DNA from: Ophiura sarsii
Taxonomy: Eukaryota; Echinodermata; Ophiuroidea; Amphilepidida; Ophiuridae
Direction: 5' to 3'
Length of the DNA stretch: 64,000 bases
Assembly: GCA_035610835.1 (NCBI GenBank)
Contig: CM069452.1
Span: 12,805,753-12,869,752 of the forward strand
Under the pieces are notes generated by a model. That model worked only from the letters and a program-made list of their open reading frames with translations, did no database searches and was not told the origin of the DNA. The stretch's first letter is position 1. Every line of letters starts with the position of its first letter. Below are positions 1-10,429 of this stretch, piece by piece. The position numbers and the translations under genes were made by a program.

Positions 1-510
1 GGGCTTGGAAAGTATTGAGAGTCAAAAACAAATCAGCTCCTGTTTTATTTACTTTTGATGAATTTCATTTCAGCAATATATAATTTCTAATCATAATAAT
101 CAACATATTGCTCATAAAATAAACACAGATTGATATATATTTTCTAGCATTCAACTAAATTTTGAAAAGATGTTTTACGTTTGAAATAGTTACACAATCC
201 ACTGTCTAGCCATCTGTACAGTTGGTGAACGATAACTTTGATTACTCTGATTTTGTGTGAAGTGTGCCCACTGATAATTCCATAGGGATAGTCAGTTGTT
301 TTGCGTGTTGTTAACCGATCGAGTCATAATAATGAGCTTGCCTATAAATCGGGTAAATTATTTTGAATTTCTAAACGGATTGAGTTACCAAAATATATTC
401 TTTTTTAGCTAATAATTTAGTACCTGTATTTCGTTTGCATGAGATTCTCATCTCCTCCACGAAGACTTTATATACATTAGCTCGTGTATCTATGACCCAC
501 TTAAACACAG

Positions 511-580
511 CCTTTGTTGTCTAGTAAGTAATTATTTGCCTTTGCGTCTTTGTGAAGAGGGACCGGGGTTCGAGACCGTG
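511..580 (+). repeat. tRNA-like segment (SINE head or tRNA relic)
   Basis: An A-box-like stretch TGTTGTCTAGT (516-526) is followed 41 bases later by a B-box match GGTTCGAGACC (567-577), the spacing of an internal RNA polymerase III promoter. The wording resembles Glu/Asp-type tRNA heads. No acceptor stem closes around it, so a functional tRNA is unlikely; a tRNA-derived SINE head or decayed tRNA copy is the best reading. Confidence 0.4.
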
Positions 581-1396
581 TATTTTTAACGTCTTCCAGT
601 TTGTCCGAGTCTATATATTATTTAAAAGTATATTCTCGTTGAATTGATGTAATCACTGATGTAACTGTGGAATGATGCAGTTCCAATTGTACTTATACAA
701 TCACACAATCAATGAAGAGAAAGAGTGAAGACAAATAATAACGAAAACACTGAACGAAACAAAAGACACGACAACAAATACGTGAACTGTAATTATTACA
801 CTAAATACCGGTCTGAAATTCCCCGTTCAGCTCACATTTAAATAAAGGACACAAATAAATATTCCATCGCTTCGTACACATTCATCAAGAAAATGTCATC
901 ATTATAGAACTGTTTTACCTCCTGGTAAAATATATTCTATATAACTATTATACTCCCCGTCGAAAATAATCGTAACGCTTATTTATTGTTCTACGTGTTG
1001 GGTGGAGCAGAAAACGTGACGACATGACCAACATTTGACACAATTTCTGATTTGTAAGCAGGGAGTCCTAACTATTGAAGTAGAATTATGTGATGTATTG
1101 TCTAGATACATCTGAGTGTTCTTGAAGTATTGTGAATGGCCTTGAATATAGTAAGACCGAGTAAGACATACTTCCCCACAGGCATTTTATAAAGCATATT
1201 AGGCGAATGTCCTGGGGAAGAAGGAATGCATCTTATAGTATTTTGATAAGGGGATCGAGATGGTTCAACGGCTACGTAAAGTGATTTCTTCCTCAGAAGC
1301 ACACATTTACGACACATCCCATTGGATAGTGCATTTATATCATTCCTCAGAGAGGTGCTTGTCTACTTCCGCATATGAGCGCTGAATGGTTCATAC
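581..1396. other. No recognisable feature
   Basis: AT-rich sequence without long open frames or repeats that I recognise. Bases 1-510 are likewise featureless. Confidence 0.5.
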
Positions 1397-1954
1397 AATT
1401 CGTCGCTGTTCTGACATACCGGCACATGTGCCATTTTGGACAAAATGAGTTAAGTTGCATTTTATGATCTACAAATGAAACTCTTTATTCTCCAAAAAAA
1501 TTGAAACAAAAAGGTAATTAATTAATGAGATACCGCACTAATTAGTGTGATATGCAGGGGTTTTAACATAATACCGGCATTAAAACCTCATTTTGTATTC
1601 TGACATACCGGCACATCACAATATTCTGCCATAGACCACCGTGTAACTGCAGTTCTGACATACCAGCATATAACTGGCATATCACTGTAGGACGAATATG
1701 TAGTTTTTTGTCTTCTTTCTGACATACCGGCACATGACTTTATGGCATAATTACTCCTAATGAATAATTGCAATTTGTTGTTGTAACATGCTCATAACAA
1801 ACATAAGTATACGGTATATCTATTAGTGTTCTTTGACAATGATAGTGACATTTGATGTAAATGCTCTCTAACAAGTCTTTAAAAAATTTCAAACACGATT
1901 TTCTCAAAACGCTGTTTTTCGTGATGTGCCGGTATGTCAGTACAGCGACGAATT
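1397..1954. mobile_element. Inverted-repeat element with reiterated end motif
   Basis: A 30-bp inverted repeat with one mismatch bounds 558 bp: it begins AATTCGTCGCTG at 1397 and its mirror ends CAGCGACGAATT at 1954. The inner half of the terminal repeat, CTGACATACCGGCACAT, recurs in direct orientation near 1600 and 1720, with a variant near 1655. Repeated end motifs are typical of transposase-binding sites in non-autonomous DNA transposons or foldback elements. No target duplication was found and there is no coding capacity. Confidence 0.75.
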
Positions 1955-3125
1955 ATCATCATGACGGTTGTGTGTGTAATTTTGAAAATTGTAATCTCGT
2001 ATCATCTATAGCCTTCAAATGTGCTGATTTGTGCACGATTCACTCAAATGTTGCCCAAATTTGTCCCGTATTTGACCACTAGTCCATCAATCAAAGAGTA
2101 CTAAATTATCTCTCTTTAAGAATTTTCCATCACCAACTCGTCTATCCTCGAGGTCTACCAAAGATAGTGGTTGAAAAGATGTTTTTCATTTTGCCATAGG
2201 CAAATTTCAAAGCCCCCATATTATTTAGCAGTACACTGTAAACATAAGCTAGTCATTTTCTTGCTAATTAGTCCTTTGAATATCATTTTGACCTATTTAA
2301 AACTTATTTGTACAGTGAAAAAGTTGGATCGGTACATAATAGTTTATGCCAGCCAAACTCGACTGTTTGACGTATTGCATAAATAACTTGAAAATTGAAG
2401 ACTGTTGGCTTTGAATATATATTTTATGAGGTACCGAACAATGAAACACTTGAAATTGTCGGAGCACTCTTAATATCGTTGACCCAATCATGCCAATAGA
2501 CAACTCTGTGAGGAATAGGACCCTTTTTATTCTTTTTAGTTTTTCATTATTTCATTTAGAACAGTTGTAGCACACACACTTGTGAATTAACGAAGATGTG
2601 TAAACAAGATAGAAAGTAAGCATTTGATTTACAGGCGAGGAAACAACTGTATACATATGACCTTACCATATTACATACATTAATCCATTGAAATAGAAAT
2701 TAGTTTGTAACAATTTGATAATGCGTTGTCCCGTATAAGCTTAGCACGTACATGTATGCATTGCAAAGCGCAACTAAAATATATATATAAAATAAATGAA
2801 TAGGGTTATAAGGAAATTATATTGATGAAATAGTGCGTACCACAAAAACTACATTTTAAGTAAACATGTATATTATTAAACTAGCATAGAAACAAGCCAT
2901 TGCCTGATGACACGAGAGGTAAAACAGAAGGTAAAAACAGCCGCACGCGGGGAGCGTCGTCCCGCATCCCTTTAAATTCTGCGCGAAAGGAGAAGTAGGT
3001 AAAGGTAAAATTCAATTATTATTTGTTGGTAAGAAGCACCTATTTATATATACAAAGTGTCGTGCTTTGTTCATATGGCACACACACACTTGTTTACACA
3101 AATGCTTACTTTCTATCTTGTTTAC
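1955..3125. other. No recognisable feature
   Basis: AT-rich sequence with only short chance open frames. A GC-richer patch at 2935-2995 has no identifiable identity. Confidence 0.5.
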
Positions 3126-3333
3126 ACATGTCTAGAATTCGCCGTTTTCTTGACTACAATTCATGCCACCACGTAGCTCGTGCACTCATACTTTCTAGAC
3201 TTGATTACGGAAATTCGCTACTTTTTGGTTCAAATGAATCTGATCTCAACAAATTACAATCATTACAATCTATAAGCTCTTCTGGATTCCTTGCCATATC
3301 CTATATATCCATTTACATGTACAATGTAAACGA
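3126..3333 (+). pseudogene. CR1/L2-type RT fragment, inverted copy (left palindrome arm)
   Basis: On the plus strand this encodes a piece of LINE reverse transcriptase C-terminal to the catalytic site, including the family signature ALILSRLDYGNSLLFG followed by LNKLQSLQS. It is an almost exact mirror of 3594-3795, one clear difference being cacGtagctcg against cacAtagctcg. The two arms make a ~205-bp-arm palindrome with a ~260-bp spacer. It has no start, catalytic core or tail and is a non-functional duplication by-product. Confidence 0.85.
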
Positions 3334-3593
3334 ACGAGGCGTCCTTTCTTTATTACTATTTCAGCCCATGTTCACATTGCTACAATGTATTATGGATATT
3401 TAATACGAATTCGGATCTATTATTGAAAAAAGTTTCCATTTGTATCTGTGAAAATAATCAAGTGTTGATACCGAAACTCAAATTTTCCTTGTCAATTAAA
3501 ATGCATCTTCTGTTTCATTGTGCATTGTATCAAGTAGATGATCAAGTCACGGTTATTCATGAACTAATTCAGCTGAAACAACACGCGTGGCAA
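3334..3593. other. Spacer between inverted RT copies
   Basis: Unique-looking AT-rich DNA that forms the loop of the palindrome. Nothing recognisable. Confidence 0.5.
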
Positions 3594-4194
3594 CATTATA
3601 CATGTAAATGGATATATAGGATATGGCAAGGAATCCAGAAGAGCTTATAGATTGTAATGATTGTAATTTGTTGAGATCAGATTCATTTGAACCAAAAAGT
3701 AGCGAATTTCCGTAATCAAGTCTAGAAAGTATGAGTGCACGAGCTATGTGGTGGCATGAATTGTAGTCAAGAAAACGGCGAATTCTAGACATGTTGCGGA
3801 GATGGAAGCTTATATTACGACGGAGATTGGCAATATGGACTGACATAGCCATGTTAGAGTCAAAAAGAACGCCGAAATTACGCACACTTGTTGTCGGTTT
3901 TATGGAACTATCTCCAATGTTGAGTTCAACAGTAGGCATGATACGTGTGGAATGAGGGGACCCAAGAACCAGGAACTCAGTTTTGTCCTCGTTTAATTTC
4001 AAAAAGTTCTTGGTCATCCATGATTTTATCTCCGTAATACAAGAAGCAATTGACGAAAGTGCATTGTTGATAGATGTCTGATCTTTGGGATTGAAAGTGG
4101 TGTAAATTTGCGTATCATCCGCATAAATATGATACGAGAGACTGTGTTTTTTAATGATTTGTCCAAGTTGAAGAGTATAAATAGAAAAATACAT
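3594..4194 (-). pseudogene. CR1/L2-type non-LTR retrotransposon reverse transcriptase fragment
   Basis: The minus strand carries a ~200-codon open frame with the second half of a LINE reverse transcriptase. The catalytic YADD box (YADDTQIY) is intact about 25 residues from its start, followed by WMTKNFLKLNEDKTEFLVLG, a GVLFDS thumb-type motif and ALILSRLDYGNSLLFG. These are hallmarks of the CR1/L2 group. The endonuclease, first RT blocks and C-terminal tail are missing, so it cannot move itself. The shorter locus at 4621-4763 lacks the RT sequence but matches both of its flanks, suggesting either an insertion here or a deletion there. Confidence 0.9.
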
Positions 4195-4280
4195 ATTCTA
4201 GTAGTATTATAGTATACCGTATTGATTCTATTGGCTAAAATTCAAGGAAAATATTTGTCCAAAGAATTTATTCCATATTG
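4190..4280 (+). repeat. Direct repeat, copy 1 (~90 bp)
   Basis: Matches 4668-4760, including the shared block ATACCGTATTGATTCTATTG and a following stretch ending AATTTATTCCAT. The two copies bracket the hairpin-rich element at 4315-4598. Confidence 0.85.
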
Positions 4281-4314
4281 TGAGATAGGCTTTTACGACG
4301 GGTATTCATAATAT

Positions 4315-4598
4315 AAGTTAAAAGTTTAACGGGTTCGTTTAAGTAGGAAAGGGCAACCTACGTGTTCAGTGGAAGCGGCAATCCATCTGAACGGCTCTTT
4401 TCAGAGCCACCAATTCTTTCACAAGTAGGAAAGAGCACCTACTCTCAAATCATCGGGCAAGGGGCAGCCCAAATGATGATAACAAGAGACGTGGCAATCT
4501 CTATTTTTTGTTCAATATTATAATAATTTGGTCCTGAAGAAGTCAGAGCTAATCCTGACGAAAGCTTGACAGATTAAAACCCGTTAAACTTTTAACTT
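4315..4598. mobile_element. Hairpin-array element with perfect 21-bp terminal inverted repeats
   Basis: The ends (from AAGTTAAAAGTTTAACGGGT) are a perfect 21-bp inverted repeat. Inside lie successive small hairpins with stems at 4343-4347/4357-4361, 4364-4373/4382-4392, 4393-4398/4403-4408, 4424-4429/4438-4443, 4449-4458/4467-4477 and 4485-4489/4498-4502. Five of the six loops are 8-9 nt and end in GCA or GCAA (AAAGGGCAA, AGCGGCAA, AAAGAGCA, AAGGGGCA, CGTGGCAA). The third is a histone-type stem-loop. The right part (4532-4577) has a GTCAG/CTGAC hairpin followed by GAAAGC, resembling tails of Penelope-like elements. There is no open frame. Family unknown to me. Confidence 0.75.
4393..4408 (+). 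promoter_or_regulatory. Histone-mRNA-type 3' stem-loop
   Basis: GGCTCTTTTCAGAGCC preceded by AAC and followed by ACCA is an exact match to the replication-dependent histone 3' processing hairpin (6-bp stem, 4-nt loop). A purine-rich stretch GTAGGAAAGAGC lies 16-28 bases downstream, where a U7-binding downstream element would sit. No histone coding sequence is adjacent. Confidence 0.7.
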
Positions 4599-4620
4599 AA
4601 ATTTATTCCATGACAGATAG

Positions 4621-4763
4621 GGCGCGATATCGCAAGGAATCCCGAAAGAGTTTATAGATGATCTGTATACATATTTTTGTAGTATCATAGTAGCCCTATA
4701 CCGTATTGATTCTATTGGCTAAAATTCGAGAAAAATATTTTTCAAAAGAATTTATTCCATGGA
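4621..4763 (+). repeat. Direct repeat, copy 2, without the RT segment
   Basis: Bases 4630-4660 match the sequence flanking the RT fragment near 3616-3650 (GCAAGGAATCC ... TTATAGAT), and 4668-4760 match 4190-4280. The intervening ~535 bp of RT sequence is absent, so this copy looks like an empty or deleted counterpart of the 3616-4280 locus. Confidence 0.6.
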
Positions 4764-5563
4764 TGTATGTTTTCCATAATAGTCCCATACAGTTCAGTTA
4801 AGCCTGCCCGTGGGAAAGATTTGTGTTAAAAATTGCGTTATTATCGTAACACGACTAGGAGCAAATTTGTATCACAATTATTTAATTCCAATAAGGTTTT
4901 AAAATTTCCTATATCTTCTTATGTTTTCAGCTCATTTCTCTTTACAAAGTAGACGCCTCTGTGACCTAAATAAAATATTTGAAAATATATTTTTCTTTCA
5001 TTAAAGACACTTATTGAGTATGCGACATAGGTGACCTAACCGGGCAGGTGCAAACGAGGTTTTCCTGTCTTCTTTTATCAAGTATTATTCTCAAGGGGTG
5101 GAACTTGTGTTGGGAGTTTGTGTGACATCCTAAACAATAACACTAATGGAGATAGATAGAGACGACTGTTGAAGCAATGCACCACAGTGGGAATGGCGCT
5201 AAACCTTTAAGATATTAGAGATGGAACAGTAACAACACTGTCTAAGCAATTGACATTTGTGTTTAGACTAGTGTTTGCATGTCATTCTGCAGTTTCGTCC
5301 AAAAATGATCGCAAAGAATGGACTGTGTGTTGTTACTATACAGATGAAGCATTTTGAGTGACAATCTCATGGCGTGTACTGTACAAGGACGCAACGTTTA
5401 TAGGTAAATTAATTTTCCTGGCATTTAGCATATCCTCAAATCAAATTGAACCCTATCAACTACCAAACCACTCCCAAGTTTCGTGAACATTCATAGCCTC
5501 GAAATCAAGCGAATTTGCATTTTCCACACTTGGTATAACTACAAAAGCAAATCATCTACCAAT
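4764..5563. other. No recognisable feature
   Basis: AT-rich sequence. GCCTGCCCG at 4803 and CGGGCAGG at 5041 are a short inverted match, too short to call an element. Confidence 0.5.
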
Positions 5564-5697
5564 TTTGTTATTGTAACCTGTTTGCATATCTTGTCTTTGT
5601 AACAAATCTATCAACAAGGATCAAATGTCCAATCAGCTGTCATTTCACGCCGGAAACACTGTCACAAAGATGATATTGTATTTGCTGTGACTTACAG
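5564..5697 (+). repeat. Dispersed repeat D, copy 1
   Basis: About 134 bp that reappear inverted and diverged at 14891-15021, sharing blocks such as ATCTATCAACAAG, ATCAAATGTCCAATCA and GCCGGAAACA/ACCGGAAACA. Too short and without ends to classify. Confidence 0.7.
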
Positions 5698-7245
5698 TTA
5701 AATCTATGCAAGCGAGATAATTGCTGAAAGAGGATACCAATTATCCAATGTGCTGAGGTGAAGTATGATGATGGAAGTCAATGGAAGTTCAGGTTCAAGT
5801 AATTGCACCAGTAATACCTGAGACATTTTAAAAGACACTGGTAAGCATTGCATTAAAATGAAACCAGTACCTACATTTTAAAACCCCAATATCGTATACC
5901 GGGTGTATGCAGAATGGACTGTTTCATATGACTTCGACCCTAGTCTTTTCCGTGCAACTCAAAGTTTTGGTTCTTTAATTTCAAGCTAATACGTCTCTTA
6001 TGATCGAATTTAAATTGACACTTTTGAATACCAGGATCACTATGATTTGTTACCTTTTTATATATATTTAAATTAAATGGTAAGATGAGTCCCTCCTTTC
6101 TCTCCTCAAGTTTCTTTTTCTTCCCTTCCATAAACGATAGCGAGGAGGTCGACTGACCCCTCCACAGTCTGGAGCCACCCTTTGGGTCATAATCAAACCT
6201 TTACAGTTTGGGGAAATGTTGACTTAGTTCCCGGGATTACTACAATGATCCAATTGTTTATCTTTCCTCAGAGTAGGCCCGTGCACATAACAATTGAAAA
6301 AGCCATGTGCGTCATATCGGATTCGAACCGGCAACATTTGCATTACATGTAGATCCAAAACGTTCTTACATGTGATATGATGTGTTCTGATATCTAAGTA
6401 TAAAATGTTGATATTTGTTGAGAATTAAATAATACATATTGTACGTAATGTAGCTCCGTGGAAGGTTTCTTTAATTCAACACGATTTAATAAAGGATTGG
6501 TAATAAAGAAACAACCATTGTGGAAATTAAAATTTTAACATAACAAAGATATACACGTGGGTTCTGGTAATCAAACGATCAATTTGTCCATCTCCCAAGG
6601 TTTCTATTAAAGCATGCGACACAATGAAGCAATAGCCTGTTAAATCATCAGAGAAGCCACAAATAGACAATAGACATTGATATCAAACAATGGATACTGT
6701 TTCGTAATTGCAGTCTTTGATTCTTGGACAATGCACATATTTCACATATTTCCCTATAAAACTGGCTAATTACAATACATAGTAATACTCTAGTGCACTA
6801 GTACAGCTAATAGGTCGATTTTATATGACGTATTAGCCCCCATGGAAACGTTATTAAATTAATTCTTAAAGCCCTGGGGTTATTCTTCTACAAATACATA
6901 ACGTGTCAACATACCCTGAATTCAAATTTTAATGGCCAATTTGCACCAAATTAATAATAGACCGGAAATGTAAAGCGTATACAAAAGGTGGGCGATATTT
7001 CTTTCGCAGATATAAGGGTCTGAGCCAAAAAAAAGTACGTATTCAGTGCAACGAATCATTTTGTCCAAAATGCAAATTACCCTAAACGTACTTTCAAATA
7101 AAGCTAACAAGAGTTATGGTTTCATCCTTCATGTAAGCACTCACAAATTAGTCTAGTACAAGACTTCTATTGTATGAGTTATACAGCTATATTCTGTATG
7201 CTACCCTATCTCTTTGTAGGATTAAAGTCGCTACCTCGGCACCAA
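5698..7245. other. No recognisable gene
   Basis: AT-rich DNA. GGATTCGAACC at 6319-6329 is a minus-strand B-box look-alike with no A-box partner. Otherwise nothing supportable. Confidence 0.5.
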
Positions 7246-7318
7246 CAGCCTAGCTGGTCTAGTAGTAGTTATGACATTATTTTGGAGGACCCGAAAGGCC
7301 CTGGGCTCGAATCCTAGT
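7246..7318 (+). repeat. tRNA-derived SINE head
   Basis: A-box-like TAGCTGGTCTAGTAG (7251-7265) and B-box GGCTCGAATCC (7304-7314), with a plausible T-arm CTGGG/CCTAG, give a tRNA-like polymerase III promoter. The 5' end does not pair with the 3' end, so this is not a working tRNA. The following ~130 bases may be the SINE body but show no second copy in this window. Confidence 0.55.
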
Positions 7319-7478
7319 ATCATCAGATTTTATATTAAATCTTTGCTTTCAATTATTTTTTCTCAAAACGGGGACAACGTTTCTAAGTCGGAAGACTTAT
7401 GACGAGGCTAACTCGTGCTTGCTTACTCATAGGTGCACCAAATCTGCTGTCATAATTATCTATTTCAATATAACACAT

Positions 7479-7896
7479 TAAAGGGGCACTAAGAGATGTG
7501 TTGGAGGCTGCGCCCTCAATTATGATAAAAACTGGGATTAGCATATTTTTATAATTGTATTACATGTATGAAATACACCTATAAGTATTAAGAAAAATCA
7601 GCCCTCTTTGTACAAGAAAACGTCGATTCAAAAATGCTCGTAGAGCCGCAACGAGCATTTTACGTCCGACAGTATCCCCCTGCAGTACGCGTGATACATG
7701 TACGCGTGATACATAACGCGAACCATATTTGCATAGAGGGCGTTTTTCAATAAATAGCGATGATATTGTTTTCATCAAGTTTGCTGTGTTTTTGTTAGTA
7801 GAAACAACAATAATGGCAATTTTTAATGTTCATCTTGAATTCTGAAGTAAATTTTTAAACATTTAAAATTTTCAACACCACTTAATGTCCCTTTAA
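7479..7896 (+). mobile_element. MITE family A, copy 1
   Basis: Non-autonomous DNA element with imperfect ends TTAAAGGGGCACTAAG and CTTAATGTCCCTTTAA; a TTAA target duplication is possible. It shares long blocks with copies at 30941-31296 and 35752-36096. All three carry an internal hairpin, here stem 7631-7641/7651-7661 around the loop AGAGCCGCA. In this copy the sequence after the hairpin (7662-7740) differs from the other two. No coding capacity. Confidence 0.85.
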
Positions 7897-8151
7897 CATC
7901 GTCTCGATGTTTCCACTTTTATGCTCATGTCCAAGAACAGTTGACTTTAGCGTTCAGATCGATTAGATTTAGTGGTTTGTATGATCACATAATACTTTGT
8001 TAGTTTATTGTATATAAAGTGTTAACCTATCCAAAGTAAACTAATAAAATTGTTAAGCTTTCAACCCTCACAATGTTCACATACAAGTGATTAATTCCTG
8101 CTATGCAGCAATTCTGACGGGCCTAAGACCATATTGCAGGTCTCAACACTT

Positions 8152-8425
8152 ATATAAGTAATTTGGCTCACATTTTACTTCCCATGTGTTAAAAGCTGAA
8201 CAGGTGCTATCCATCAATACTTGAATTCTACTACTATCCAAATCAATTCTAAGCTTGAATTAAAAGGGTTTTAAATCACTCTTCTTCCAGTTGTAATCAA
8301 TAAAGAGAAAAAAGGATTAAAACTACACCTGAATGTTATCTGAATTAGCTCATCTTTAATAGCACCTGTTCAGCTTTTAACACATGGTAAGTAAAACATG
8401 TAATCCATATATAAATGTCTTAAAA
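8152..8425. mobile_element. Hairpin-type MITE with ~40-bp inverted ends
   Basis: Bases 8170-8210 and 8359-8401 are near-perfect inverted repeats that include CATGTGTTAAAAGCTGAACA. The unit would fold into a single long hairpin with a ~150-base loop. Flanks pair weakly out to about 8152 and 8425. No open frame; superfamily not assigned. Confidence 0.75.
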
Positions 8426-9282
8426 AATCATAACTGATAACTGTAATGGCTCCTAAGGTTCTTGAATTTAGCGTCCATTATACCGACGTTAATCTTTCCT
8501 TCCCCTCCTTTTTCTTTTTCGTATTCTTTTATTTTCTCCTGTTTTAGCATCTGGAAACTCGATGGTTCAAGCCTCAAGACCTTGGACACACATCTGGACG
8601 ATAACCCGCTCTAGTCTGAGATGTGTAAGTCCTAACAGGCGAAATTGATAAACAATACGATAAGAGCTGTTTAATGTGTGTAACATTTGGGACAATGTCT
8701 CAGTAACATGGAGACACGTACATCAAGGATTTATGTGACATGAATACATGTAGATCTTATAATCCATTGACCGGCACTTGGCAGGCTATATAGTTTGGTT
8801 AGTATGTATTATTACAGCGTTTGTTATGAATGCAGTAGCATATATCTAGGTGAATAGTATCATGATTCATAGTGTAAGGCTTGGCACCATTGATAGTGAA
8901 TACTTCTTCCTAACAAGAATTTAAGGGCAGGTACGATATGTAGAACATACGAAACATACGTATCTTCAAAACTGTAAGACAAATGCGGGAAATAAAATAA
9001 ATCAAATATCTTTAAAAACTTCTGATATGATATCATTAACAATCATTAACAAAATGCTGCAGTTAATTATGAACCGTGATTTTTCTATAAAGTCAAATGT
9101 AATTATCATACATTTTTGTAATTTGATGTTTTTGTGGGGTTTTTCTGGGTAAAGCGCATTACTATTGGCGAAAATAGGATAATTTTACCAGTTTCAAAGT
9201 ATTCTGGGCAATTCCAAAACTGGTAAGACGGTCACTTAGTTTGCTTTTATCGTAGACGTTTCAACATTCAATATACCGTAAC
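8426..9282. other. No recognisable feature
   Basis: AT-rich DNA without open frames or repeats I recognise. Confidence 0.5.
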
Positions 9283-9315
9283 TATTTTGGGGAAAAGTGT
9301 ATTTTAGGTCTAAGA

Positions 9316-9500
9316 TACTGGTATACCAGTATCGGTCGATACTGGTACATGAATTTTGTCAGTATCGCTCGATACTGGAACATTTTGTTCCAGTATCGCT
9401 CGATACTGGAACATGTAAATCATTCCAGTATTGCTCAATACTAGAACGATTAACATGTTCCAGTATCGAGCGATAATGGAACGATTTAATTTGTTCCAGA
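9316..9500. repeat. Left subterminal palindrome array
   Basis: About six imperfect copies of a palindrome of the form CCAGTATCGCTCGATACTGG, spaced 31-35 bp apart with AT-rich spacers. They could bind a dimeric protein or form a row of hairpins. They mirror the array at 10430-10692 of the same element. Confidence 0.9.
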
Positions 9501-9818
9501 ACTCGTGTATTGTCATATTTGTGAAAAGGGCACGACTATTTCAGCTTCAAAAATTAGCGACATTTTTACGACGTCAGATTTGAGTGCATTGTAATTATTT
9601 TTTCCTTTTTCAAATACGTGTTCAGTTATTATATATATGAATTGCGGGATTTTTTTCTTCTATTATTTGTTTCAAGAAAAAAATGTCGTAGTGTTTTAAA
9701 CTATTGCGAGGGAAAACCATCTCATTCATTATGGTTTGGGAACAACATTTTAACAAGTTATGTTGGAGTACTACACACTAAATGGGGTCGTTCAATAGCT
9801 TTCTCTTGAAGTTGTTGT

Positions 9819-9834
9819 GGCTCTGAAAAGAGCT
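9819..9834 (-). promoter_or_regulatory. Histone-type 3' stem-loop, minus strand
   Basis: Read on the minus strand it is AGCTCTTTTCAGAGCC followed by ACAACAACTT and the purine-rich CAAGAGAAAGC, the layout of a histone 3' processing site with a downstream element. The outermost pair is mismatched, leaving a 5-bp stem. No histone coding sequence precedes it. An inverted CCAAT (9861-9865) sits just upstream. Confidence 0.6.
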
Positions 9835-10092
9835 TTTATGGATACTAGTAGGATGAGCTGATTGGTCAATTTTACGTTACGTATGCATGATCATTTTCTC
9901 GTTTTGCAAAATTGAGTGGCTTGGAATACTACCCATTGAAAACCCCATCTTTGCATTGAAAAACAAACAAGTAGCTATGTCGTGACATTCCGATATGGAT
10001 TTTTTGGCAAACCTTTCAATGTTGGCCTACATGTATATTTCATTTCACAAAAAAATAAAACGGCATGTTGAGGCCATGTTTATAATGTCATT

Positions 10093-10317
10093 ATGACGTC
10101 AAGCGTAAGATGTTTGTACTTGATACGAATAACCAAACAAATAGCAATAATGAAGTGTCTTAGACAACAGCTTCGACAGGTCCATCTAAAAACGAAGAAA
10201 AAAGCTGCAGTCATTAAGAAACTGAAACACCGACACATATCAACACTAGATACTCGCCAACGTATAAACCGCACGAGAGAAGAGACGAACCTCCTAAAGA
10301 TTCCCGTCGCCGCTTGA
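10093..10317 (+). CDS. Short basic open frame before a histone-type 3' end
   Basis: A 74-codon frame (an internal ATG at 10150 would give 55 residues) unusually rich in Lys/Arg, with KTKKKAAVIKKLKHRH at its centre. Its stop lies 32 bases before the histone-type stem-loop at 10350, a distance usual for real replication-dependent histone mRNAs. It does not align to H1, H2A, H2B, H3 or H4 as I know them, has no visible domain, and may be a decayed captured gene or chance. It lies between the subterminal arrays of the 9289-10730 element. Low confidence that it is expressed. Confidence 0.2.
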   Translation: MTSSVRCLYLIRITKQIAIMKCLRQQLRQVHLKTKKKAAVIKKLKHRHISTLDTRQRINRTREETNLLKIPVAA

Positions 10318-10349
10318 CACATCACAGGCAGTTTTGAATACCACAAAAC

Positions 10350-10365
10350 GGCTCTTTTCAGAGCT
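10350..10365 (+). promoter_or_regulatory. Histone-type 3' stem-loop, plus strand
   Basis: GGCTCTTTTCAGAGCT with upstream AAAAC and downstream ACCC, then CCAGAAAGAAAAAAA, matches the histone stem-loop plus U7-type downstream element. The outer pair is a G-T wobble. It faces away from the minus-strand stem-loop at 9819. Confidence 0.65.
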
Positions 10366-10429
10366 ACCCTATTTTCCAGAAAGAAAAAAATAACCATACA
10401 AGCCAACTTAACCGATATTGTATTGGGTG

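Noticed and set aside
6319..6329. Minus-strand tRNA gene (GGATTCGAACC)
   Set aside because: B-box match only; no A-box or cloverleaf could be found.
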